Source: Sinonovacula constricta (taxonomy: Eukaryota; Mollusca; Bivalvia; Cardiida; Solecurtidae). Taken from it: a stretch of DNA of 64,000 bases. Below the pieces are notes generated by a model. That model saw only the letters and a list, made by a program, of their open reading frames with translations, searched no databases and had not been told where the DNA came from. Positions 1 through 12,600 of the stretch are shown here, piece after piece; the stretch's first letter is position 1, and the number at the start of each line of letters is the position of its first letter. Both the position numbers and the translations under genes were made by a program. Where the stretch lies: positions 32,572,363 to 32,636,362 of the forward strand of contig CM017559.1 in assembly GCA_007844125.1 (NCBI GenBank), in the 5' to 3' direction.

Positions 1-662
1 GTATATTAATATATAGGCAGTATAATTGTTGAAGCACATTTTTTCAATAAGAAGCACACGCCTTTATACTAAACCCTAAAGCAAGATGGTGTCAGTGAGA
101 TTGCACATTAATTTTACTGCAGTGTTTGTAACCAACTTTCTACAAAGGAGGTAAAAAAAAAATGTTCATTATTTTGGGGGGGGGGGGGGGGCGGGTTTTT
201 TTTACAGTACACTGACTCTTTTTATAGGTCATACGGTGCCGAAAAATTGTTCATTACTAGTTTGATCCAATCAACACAAAAATTCTCTTAATATATGCCA
301 ATTAAAATGTATTATTCTTACTAAACTCTTTAATTATAATTTCTGATGAATGACTACAAAAACAGCTTGCAAAAAAAAAACACAAATGGGTGGTCCTTTG
401 TCTCACATTAAAACAGAAACAGTTGTCACAATATACTTTAAATTCCAGCTAAAAATCACCAGCTTACGCAACAGCAATTTAAGAACAACACAAGAACAAG
501 AGCTGTCAGTAGACAGCACGCTCCACTTTTTGCAGATCTTGACATCAACAAAAAGGTTAACCAATACCAACCCAGGAGAGGATGTCGATGAGAGGGCAAT
601 GATAAAGGTCCACGATCTTGGACAAGTTGAGTTTATAATTATAATAGGCACACAAAGCTTAC

Positions 663-3600
663 TCTACAGAGAAAATCCAATAGTGTTGCTGTAATGGCAG
701 GGTGAGATCGCATGGAGTAAAACATCACTAAGATGGCTGGCTCTGAAAAACAATAAATTTGTTTTCACACTGTGAGGGATTTGGATTAACCGGCATTTTT
801 GCCGATACCGTGCAGCGACATTCTGATCAGCAAACCGACGCTCTACCACCTGAGCTATTGCTGCCGGTTTTCACATTGTGAACTCATAAGTAATAAGTTT
901 TCTGTCACTATGGTAACATATAAGTAACTTTTTTATAAAATAGAAACATCAATGACATAAGAAGTTGTTGCATGGTAGGAAAACAGGAGTCCTTATTACA
1001 GACAGTCAAGTAACCATCTTTACTATGTATGTTTAGACTGTTGTTTCTTTTCATTCTCCAGATGATTGGACAGCTGCTGATTACTGCTGGTCTGACTGCT
1101 TATATGCCACTTCATCGCATAGATTTAAAACTTGACAATTTTTTACCCACCACAAAGAGTTGAAACAAAATCAAACCTTAGTTTCACCAGCACAGCCTCT
1201 CTTAATTTATGATTAAGTATTTTACAAAGATAGGTTACCAATAACAAACTGAAATGCAAACAAAACAAGCGGACAACATTCACAACCTCAAATGGAAAGT
1301 CAGTATTACAAAACTTATAAAATGATCGTATACATTGTTTTATTTGAGGTGTTCAAAGATCAATGTTTAGATGCAAAGGGTAAAATGTGCCGTTTGGGGA
1401 AAAATATTTGGGAATATGATTAAGTTTGGCTACAGCTAAATTATAAAGAAAAACTAAAAAACTTTCCTTTCCTTTTATAGTTAAGTTTAAATACCATTGG
1501 TCAGGTGACCAACAAAAGTGTTTTGTTCATTTATTTATTTTTTTGTTACATAGCACCAACACAATTTTGGTCATACTGGCAATGCCCAACTAATTATTGC
1601 TGGAGAGAAACCCCAGATTTATGTAAAACCACCATCTACCTGCAGGTTAGCTGGAAAGCCTCTACACATGCAAATTATCGGCCTGAACAGGACTCAATCC
1701 CATGGAGGGAGAAAGTATGGTGTTCCAAGTTGGCAACCCTACTCTGGCACCCCAATTCCAGTTAAAAAAAATGTTACAATTTGTACAACAACATAGAAAT
1801 CACTTTTGATACTGACCTATATTCATGATGCTATCTTTCTCTGAGTCAAAAAATACCCAATCATAGAACAATGACAGTTTGGCATTGGATGCTGCAACAT
1901 TGGACTGTAAGAAGAGAAAAATCAAATAACAACTCTTTTTAAAACAGCTGTCCATTTACAGCATGTTCTACTTTTCTTAATGCAAAACATTTTTATTTTA
2001 TTTTAACAAATCTTACCAAACTAACAAAACAAAAAACTAAGTAAAGAAAAAAAAGGTGGCAGAATTGTGTTAAATTGTGTTTCTAATTTTTTTTGAAAAT
2101 GGACCTTAACAAATAAGATTAACCAATGCTGAGAAAAGGCTATTGTTGAAACCCAGAGTAGATATTGCGTTATCACTACAAACATACACTATGGGTTACT
2201 TTGTCAGAAAAACTTATTCTCATGAATATATGCATGAAGCATATAATTGGCTCCATGTCTAAAATGGCACTGAAATTCAGCCAATGAAATTATTACAATT
2301 TGCAAACAACAGGAGGCATGAAGAGTAGCGTTGATGTAACAAACATTTTCATTGGACCACTGGTTGTTATGATTATTCATGAAAATGCACTTTTACCAGC
2401 CTAACATCCCACAGTCACCATGAAACAGAGCGGTATATGTGTATGTGGGTGCCGAGGATGAGGAAAGGTTCACCACAATAACTCAACTTCTTTTTTCATG
2501 AACAGTGAAGCTAAAAATAGGGAGGGTCATGGTAGAATTTGGAATAAACGAGATGAAGGTTTTATTTGGATTTTGCAAATAAACTTCTGCTCAGACATAC
2601 TGTTATCATCAATTAAAAAATGTTTTTAACTTTAAAATAAATTACAAATTTTGTATATACTTTTTCATGTTGTCAACTTCATAACTATTGATATATACCA
2701 AAAATGACAAACTATGCTGTTAATAAATTATTGATTTTTATTATTTTGCATCTTTTTGTATTTTGTATTTTAAGAGTAACAGCACACTGACACTTGTTAG
2801 GTCACATGGCGTCGAATACGGTACATTTTAATGTGAATAAGTATGTCACCATTTTGAGTCAGTGAGTTTATATTATGACTAAGCATAGCACTTACATCAA
2901 CATTATCTTTTAATTATAGTATACAATGCAGTTTCTGTAAGAAGCTAGTTGCCATTTTTTAATCAAAACATTCTTTTTATCCTTGAAATGAATCTCTAGA
3001 GATCTTGAGGTACATACTGTGCAGGTCTGCAAGAGCCAGCCAATCACTGCCCAACGTGGGATAATATCAGAGCAGAGCAGTTCGTTGGAGGGATGAAACA
3101 CGCAACAGATGTAGCGTATCAGATCACAGCGTAATGACTGACTCTCTGGAGTGGCTAGGTACTAAAACAGAATTCAGTTATTATTTCTTGAGCATAACCA
3201 TCATATTCATCATTCTTCCTATCAAACACATCATCATGGAAATCATCATTGTAATCTTGTTTTTATAATTATTATAATCTTTATTAGACCAGACCTGGAA
3301 GCACAATTGATAGTTCCCACATAAATGAAGATCCCTTATCTTGGCAGCCATCTTGAATGGTAACTTGTATGAATTGTATAGAAGCATAAATTTTATTTTC
3401 TTATAATTTTTTCGTTTGTGGTCCAAAAATTAAAAGCTGGACACCATTGGAAAGCTCTTAAAAAAATATATCTTTAGAATACAATATTTTTTAAATTGAT
3501 AAATGCAAAAAGAATCATTACACAGAAATAAATAAATTTATTGGCTCATCTTTAAACAAAATAAACAGTGCATCTTTATTGGATGTATGTTTTTTATTGT

Positions 3601-6600
3601 TTAAACTATCAAAATATAGTTTTGGTAATTAAAATATGTCATAAAAGCTATTAAATTTGATATAAAATTCAGTAAAATAGACTGAAAAATCAAAACACAG
3701 TGGTGAGTTTAATACATCACATATTTCCAGATTTTTGCCTGCATTAGCTTCTGCCTTCAAGATTGCTGCCTTAAACTGTCTTATCAGTGCCTATGACATC
3801 ACATGGGACCTATCTATTGATAAAGCATCGGCTCCAGGTATGGGAGGCCCCGGGTTTGATCCCAGGCCTTGACATACCGAAGTTGTTAAAAATAGTAATT
3901 GTATAGCTCCCTTGCTAATACTCAAGCAAATATAAGGGTAGTTCCATGACTGGTTGGCCTGGTGTCAGGATAATTTGACAGGGTGTGGTATTATGCCGGG
4001 TGTTCATGGCATGCTATACACAGTGAAGGCAGCACTATATCTGCTTCAAGTGGACACCGTCTTCAAATAACTGAAATATTGCTGGTGGGATGATAAACCC
4101 AATAAACATATAATCTTCATTATTATAACCTTCTTCAAAATAAGAGTCTCAACTCTTACTTTAATCTTTACAGTAATCTTCCTATGTAATGCCAATTAAT
4201 TATTCAAATTTGTTTATAAAATAAATTCAAAATAAAAGCCAACAAATAAAATATTTGCAAAGAGAAAACTTATAAATTTACACCTTCAAGCTGTTACACA
4301 CTCCTGTAACTCCTTCCTGATCAATGGTAGACCATTGTCAACGACTATTTTGCCATTTGTATAATTACCATTATATCTTTTTTTTATCTCTGCAGCCATT
4401 TATGAAGGAGTGCAAAGCAATGGTCTAGTGGGTAAATCCAGATCATAATGCCCCGAGTTTAAATCCCAAAACCAAACACAAGATCCTAGTCTATGTACGA
4501 AAACTGTTTACTAATCATTGCTCCTGGAAGTTCCCATTGAAATATTGGGTCTACTCAGAAAGTGACCAGCCAATAAATTACTTAAGTTGAAAGAACTTGT
4601 TTCTCAATGGACTCTAAAAAGAATTGTTACTAATTCCCTTTTAAAGACAGATGTTTACATAAAAGTTAAAAATGGTATGTCAAACCTGTCTTTGAAACCA
4701 GTCTTGGTAGCGTTTATGCTGCCCAAACTTGACTTTGGTTGTTAAAAACACCAGTTTATTCTCCATGTCAGGGGTCAGACGAGAGACAAGAAATTTTCTA
4801 GATGTCCTCATCTGTAGCAACTGCTGCAGCCCTGAGAATACACAAATAAAATTGAATTACTTCAAAAAATGACTATCGAAAATTATAGACTAGTGATCAG
4901 ATTTACCAACAGAGACAGCAATATTCAAATATGTTACCAACAGAGATAGCAATATTCAAACATGAAACAATTTCAAGACAGAAAAAAACAAAATCTTACG
5001 TGTTTTTCCTTCTGAGTTTATCTAAGTGACAACAAACAAAAACATTTCAGAAAATGGAGTGAGGTTCTCACACAAGTGCACTTTTAACTAAAAAAATTAT
5101 TTTCTTAATTCAAGTTTGATACTCAATAAATGTAGTAATGTAAAAATAGTCACAGTGAAACTCTATACATCTTTCAATTAGAAATATTTACCTGTGAAAT
5201 GAGGTGAAAGAGCTGTTGGGCTATACATGATATCCCGCCACAAAGGCTCAAACTCTGGTAACCTTGCTACGTTCTGTAACAATCGCACCAAGTCCCTCCC
5301 TATCACCATGCAGTCTGCCCACTAAATAAAAGAACATCAACTTTAAGACTATACATCTTAATGAAAGTCCAGCAAGCACAGTGGAATTTAGAGCTTTGAA
5401 AAAAAAAATGGAGACAGGGCAGAGGGTTAGTGTCCCACACTTGTAACTCCTAAACCCCTCACCAAAATGAGAACTTCCATTGGAGGGATCTTCCAACAGG
5501 CATGCCATGTGTCTGTGGTTCCACCTAGATGTGTGTCTAAAGTTTTCCTTTACTAATATTAGCTGGGCATCACCAAATGCAACAAAAAACAATCTAACAA
5601 AAATAAATTGACACAATGACAACTTGTGGAGAAAATCTGTCGTATATAATTTTTGTGTTAGATAAATCATCTCTTCTCCCACCATGCAGCCATACATCTT
5701 CACTAGCATATAGTCGGCATAAGCAACAAGTAAATTGTCAGGAACCAAGACCAGTAGACCCACATTACTGCAGCAAATTAGTTCACTATCATACCCTGTA
5801 TGCTAGTTACATCACACATGGGCCTGATAATGTCTTTTTTCTTGTATATTTATGAAAATAATATTACAACACTTCGGATCACTATGTATTATGCTGAAAT
5901 GATAACAATTTAAGTCAACTGAATCAATTACTTATTTAATTAGGTCACATTTTTTAATTTGAACATGCTACTGCATGCTTTCAGACCTTTGTGAGTAACA
6001 ACAGCTCTCACAAGCAAACTTCCAACAAATCTTAGTTACAAAATTTAGGGCCTCACAGATACAGTAGAACTGGTTCAAATCTCTATTTTTCACTGACATT
6101 ACTTATGTTGTTATTTATTGATAATATTGCTACCTGAAACTTAAAAGACACCTTCATACATGTGAACTTTTCTTTTTCTGAGGCCAAAGTGGGAGATTTT
6201 AACTTGCAAAGTAGGATATGTAGGAGATTTGTTATTTTCATATATAAGAAGAAGGAAGTTATCTGTTTCAAAATAGGGAGATTTCTTAAAATGTATAAAA
6301 CAACCCTTGTTGTCAAATAATTCTGAACCTTAAAAGCGGAACTGTCCCTCCAAAAGTGGGAGAGTTCACATGTATGCACCTTATCTCTTAGAAGTGCGGC
6401 CATGAACTCTGCCTCCCTCTGTCGAAGATTGTGAAACATCTGACCGGTGTGGTCAACTATAACTCTCAGATATGTGTATGCTGTCATCGGTATGAGAGCT
6501 GGAAACTTATCCAACCAGCCTCTGAAATAGTTTAGCCAGTCACATTTTGAGATTATCCCTAAACAAACTGTTACTTAAAGTTTATGCTATTTGCCACTTT

Positions 6601-9600
6601 TCGTTATCTTTGTGTATGTTTAATCCTAAGTTTTTAAAGAAATTACAGAAATATTTATCTTTATAAACTTAAAAATGGTGCTTTATTAAGGTCCATGTTG
6701 TTGTTATTTAATTTAATATCTTTATTACATAAATGTATTAAATAAAAGCTCTCTGTGCAAGTCTTACAACAAAGATACATTCATAAAGATGACATTACTA
6801 GCAAAACCAGCATTATGATAATGTACATACCTATTCTCACACAAAATGTCTAGTATTCTTTCGGCCAACCACACATTCTTTGGTGTGATGTCACCTCCTT
6901 AAAAAGTTAATTTAATTATTACTACCTATAAAATGAAAGGTTTATAAACAATTTCCAATGTCTGCTATTTAACTAGGAAGAGTTTTCTTGTAAACAGTTC
7001 TTTTGAAAATTTGGACCATACCTATTTTTTTCAAAAACAACAATATCAGTTTTTATTCGGTGCCTTAATTCTTAAACCCCTTCAAGCATGGGTAAGATAG
7101 TGTCAGAAGTATTTGAGAACTGTTGGATACCACCTGTAAAATATAAAATAAAGAACAAAAACGAGGGATGATCTAGAATTACCCAGAATTCTATAAATTT
7201 TCCCAAATTTTTAAAGACAAATATATGTATTTCATATCGTTATAATGCTCTAAATTTCTACTTACAGTGTCCGTAATATTTTTCTTTTTGTATTATTATG
7301 CCATGTGTACGACGCTTTCAAATAACCATAGTAACGGCGTAGCGGGAAAACGTTTACTGTTAATATTTATTTTAATGAATATACATCATGAATAAATTTA
7401 CGAAAACATCTCAAATTACGCCAAAATGTACAATTACGTTTAGATGACGTCATGTTAAATTTTTACGTCATTTACGCCTTAGATTCAAAAGTAAACATCT
7501 TTTAACCGCCAATAGCACCAACGCTCTTAACATCAGAAATGTCGTCATTTGATCGTCAAGAAATTCGAGCTGTTATAAAATTTTGTTAGGAATTAAGAAA
7601 AACACCCGCGGAAACATTCAACATGTTGAAGGAAACTTCGCACAAGGATAAAATAAGTCAAACAACGGTTTATGAATGGCATTAACGATTTTCTGAGGGT
7701 CGAACAAAACTAGATGACAAAGGAGGCAGAAGACAAAAACGGAAAATGCGCACGTCACTAACGTTGTCTGTTGAGGAGGCTCTACAGACAAACAGGCGAG
7801 CCAGCGTGCGTGTGGTCGCTGACAGATTTGGTGCGAGCTACGGGACAGTGTATCGAATTCTGACGGCAGAACTACACATGACGAAGGTAGAATACATTTT
7901 TAATCTAGTTTAAATAAATTTATTAATTCATAGCCGGGATCGGGGTCCTAGGTTTCGGATCAGTGCAGCACCCACCGTATTCCCCAGACCTGGCCCCATT
8001 TCACGATCTTCCCATTAATGAAGCGGCAACTGAAGGGCCAACGATTCGATTCGTTGACTGAACTGCGCAGGACAACATCAGCTATTGTAAAGAAATATGA
8101 CTGTTCGTGGTATGAAGACATTTTCAGGCAGTGGGTTCATAGGTATCGTCGTTGCATAGGATGCAACGGAGCGTACTTCGAGAAACTTTAACGTCGACGA
8201 CGTCGTGATTTTAAGATTAGCGTGCGCTGTAGGCGCGTTGGTGTATTTACATTTTCTGTTCATGTGCAGGTCTCATTTTGTTTTACTGTTTGATATTATA
8301 TTTATTGTAAAGCAGAATTATTCTTCTTTTTAATGGTATATGTTTCGTTTATATTAAATAAAATGTGTTGACACTGTAAACAAATTCCGAGTTATTTTGG
8401 ATCATCCCTCGTATGCAAGACTATAATAATGTTAAAAATATGCAAATAATATGTTCATAAAAAGTTTAATACCCAAATGAATTAAAAGAATAATTAATGC
8501 TCATTGTATTTCAAATTTAACATAATTTTACATAAAAAATTACACAGACAAAAATGTCTGATTTTGCCTAGCAGCATTTGAAATCTAATTCCGTCAGTGT
8601 GAAAAATAACAAAAACAAACTCATACCTGCAATCTGCCTCATAATGTTATTGATCACCGTATCGGCACCTATCACATTGTTTTTAACAAGTTCATGCGTC
8701 AACCACAGCACTTGCGATCGACTCACATCTTTGAGCTTAAGCCATTTTTCAAATATAAGTTGATTTAATCTGTTTAACACAATACTAAAGCTGTCTCGAC
8801 TGACGAGGTGAATATCTCTGTAGTTCTGAAATGTAAAATTAATTAAATCATGTTCCAGTGCTTATTACTGCTGTGAATGTGGTTTACTTTTGTTGTTGTT
8901 TTTGTATAAAATATAACGTTTTAAATAACGTCTCCTAACTCTATTTCTGTAATGCAACCAAATGCTCACATCTGTTCAAATAGGTGATCTCCGTTTAAGT
9001 AAGTTCTGACCTATCTTGGGACCTTGACCCAAACCCACTGCTATTTTAATTTTAAGACAAGCATTAGGCAGCAGGCTTGCTATAAATCACTCTATTTAAT
9101 AAATTTCTATGAATATTTCTTCATAATTGGGTCCATGGTCAAGGGGATAATCACAGATTCGGAACTCCTCTAATTCCGCAGTTTATCACTGCGTGGATGC
9201 AAGTCCAGGTCGGGGCAATGGACTTAATGTGGTGTCTTCCAGCAGTGTTTTGCTTTGGGGCCTTTCAAGGAGGGAAAAACTGCATCATTCAAAAGTCATA
9301 TGGGGAAATTTTGAATAGTATATAGTACTGCATATGTCATAATTATTATTGTGTTTGACATAACTTTAATTACAATGTAACTTGTTTTCTATTTGCTTTA
9401 ACTGTCTTTGTTAGGAAAATAAAATATAAGTCATATAAATGTCAAAATTTCAATTTAAAGAAAAAGAAAACCCTGATCATTTTGGAGACTTTGACGGGTA
9501 TTTAGGGGGGGGGGGGGGGGGGGCATGTAGTTGTTTACAGATAAAAAGTCTTGAGCATTGTCTCAAGATGATGTACACAATCAGATAAAGTTTCTCTAGG

Positions 9601-12600
9601 CATACCTTTGCAGCGCTTGATGGATCTGTGAGAATAGAATATAACAACCCCAGTTGCACCTCGTCATGTTGTGGGTTTCCCTTACAGACCTGTAAACATC
9701 ATAACAATAACTTGTGACAATAATGTGTGAAAAATGTAGCATGCCACCTTAATCATTATCGCCAGAAGGGATTTCCTATCTCTGTCCATGCTGCAAAAAT
9801 AACTTTTAAACTTTTTAGACCAAAGGGACTAAACCACTTGACAGCTCTCTTTCATGGTAATTGGTCATTCCTCATTTAGGTTATTCGCATTATATGCCTT
9901 TGTTACAGTAACCAAACAATCATAAGCAATGTATTCTTCATTCTTCAAGATAAGAATTTTACTCTAATGGGTCAAAAGGCTTTGATACCATTTCTGTTTT
10001 GAGATGAATTTTTATCATGCTTACTTATAGGTAAAATAATAAACATGTTAAGCAATCTCATTAATACATGTACCCTCTTATAATAGAGATAGTTTTTAAT
10101 CATCTACACCAAGATCAGAATATGTGTTCTGGCTAAGAAGTGTTGCAGAAATTCAACAAACTGTGGTAAGATATTGTTACATTTGATACAGGAAAACTGC
10201 TGGACACTACCTATAACATGACATGGTCACATTAACATTTTATGTTGTTTATTCAGAAAATTAAACTTTGTTGAACACTAATGAAATGTGAAATATTGAC
10301 TACTAGATTAAATATGAACATATCCTTAACAAGATTGTTTGTCCTCAGGTTAGGAGAATGAAAAGCATTGCAATGGTTTTCAAGTACAATTCCGCCATGT
10401 TTTCTAAATAGACCAGTATATCCCTAACTTCACATGTCCTAATGTTGGCTGGAAAGTGACAAAATTATTCAAATACAAATGAAGCAGGGATTGTCAACTT
10501 CCATGTGTCAGGTACATATGCAAAACAATTAACACATACACATTAATGTTTTCTGAGGCCAAAGAAGGAAACTGTCACTTGCCAAATGGGAGATTTGTTA
10601 ATTTTATATAAACACAGTAGAAAGTTACCTGTTTCCAAGTATAGAGAATTCTGAAAATGTGTGAAACACCCCTCATTGTCAAATAATTAAAAGTGAGAGT
10701 CTCCCACAAAAAGTGGGAGAGTTCACAAATCATGTATGTGAACATTACGCTTTAGTTTTATTATGTGCAATGCTGCAATTCTAATATAGTTTTACTAGGT
10801 TGTAAATTAAAATTAATTCATAATATTATATATTTACTAATACTGTTTTCATACTGCTTGAATGTAACCGAGCTTAATCCTAAATACCCATGTCTGTGGT
10901 GCATGATCCCTTCATTTAGAACAGCAAAAAATTGTAAATGTTTCTTACTGTTGATAACTGAACTGTTGAAAAAAAATTGCATGATGGTCATTGAAAACCA
11001 TCAGAAAAGTCCACATTAAGAAAATTGTGTCGGATGAGCTAAAAAATAACATATTTTACTTACATGTTTATTGAGAGCATCATTTGCCTCTCTTTCAGAC
11101 AGTCCATTGACTAATGATGAAAAGACTCCATGGGCTCTCTCAAGTTTCTGAAATGAAATGGGTTTAACCAAAAATTATAATACAACTTTTAGGTATCTTA
11201 CTCAAAAGAGAAAACACAAAATGAACAAAGGAAGTAAGATATTTAGACTTTAAAAAATAAAATGAAGTAATGCAAAACAAGACTTAAGCATCTTCAGACA
11301 CATGGTAAAATAAAATACGAAAGATGTTTGTGAACCATATATGCCTCCTCCTCCGTCGCTTTCTGGTTTCCATGTGTCCCCAAAATCATCAGTCAAAAGA
11401 AGGCATCTTCTTATAATGACCAATATCCTGACTAAGTTTGAAGAAAGTGAATTCAGATAATCTCATGCTACCAATCTGAAACCAAGTGATCCACAGAAAG
11501 ACTAACCGAGTGACAAATCTTCCCACAGACCGACTGACATCTGCAAGATATTGTGTCCCCTCTTCTTTACAGACAGACATAGGCAGCATAACTAGATGCC
11601 TAAGAACAACATGCTCAGTCTGCCAAGATAATATATTAGCATTATAGTGTCAGCTATTTTGTTTGTTACATCACGCTGACACAATTATGGTCATATTGAC
11701 AATGTCCAGCTAATTATTGGCGGAGAAAGAACCCAGACTTATGTCTGGATATAACCATGGACACACTGCAGGTTAGCCATAAAAAGCTCGAAAGCACTTT
11801 TTCACTTTCGACAAGTGACTGTGACCTATATGCCTGTTATGAGGTTCTTGCACTGTTTCATCATGGCAAACACTTGCCAAACAAAATTCATGACCCATAG
11901 TAAACTCATAGGGTATATTCATAAATCCAGTATCTGCAGCCAAGACATGGCACAAGGAAGTCATATGTATGCCCACATAACCCTAGCAGGCACCCAATTT
12001 TAGGGCAGTAGACAATTTTGAAAAGAAGAGGCAAATGTGCCAGGTGTGGGGGGCTTAAGGGGGACCCGGGGGAGAAGCCAACAGAAGCTATTGGTAGTTT
12101 TTGTGGGCTTAGAACCCAATTTTCTGCAATGTTTTTTCCCCATTGAGAGTGCAGACTTTATGTTCAGTGATTTATACACAAATGAAAAAGACTTATTGTT
12201 CTAGTAATATTTATTCCTTTGAAATCTCTGTCTCAAAATATGAAATAGATTTGCATGAAACAAAAAACTGGTGTAACTAATTGTAAATGATCCACTTTTT
12301 GTCAGCTTTCTACATAGCTGAATGATCTCTATTTTTTTTATATAAATTTCTAGTATTCTATTGTGAAGACGCTGGACGATATATTTTTTGTCAGGAGGGA
12401 TACAACTGGTCGGGCAAATCATGTGGTGGGAAAGACTAAAGTGTCCCGGGGGACCCCAAAACCGCAGCCCTGATTTATACACTATGATGGAATTGAACAA
12501 TGTGAGGCACATTTCATGCTCAGAGAAATTAGCAGCAACCAAATCTAGGAAAGAACCACAGACCTCTTGTTCCTACCACTGACCTCCTTTGGCCAGCCTC

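Noticed and set aside
350..694. A further INTS3 exon near the left edge
   Set aside because: The INTS3 segment after DFLCR (expected to resemble PNFYPPLEGH) was not found on the minus strand in 1-660, so the next exon must lie outside the window.
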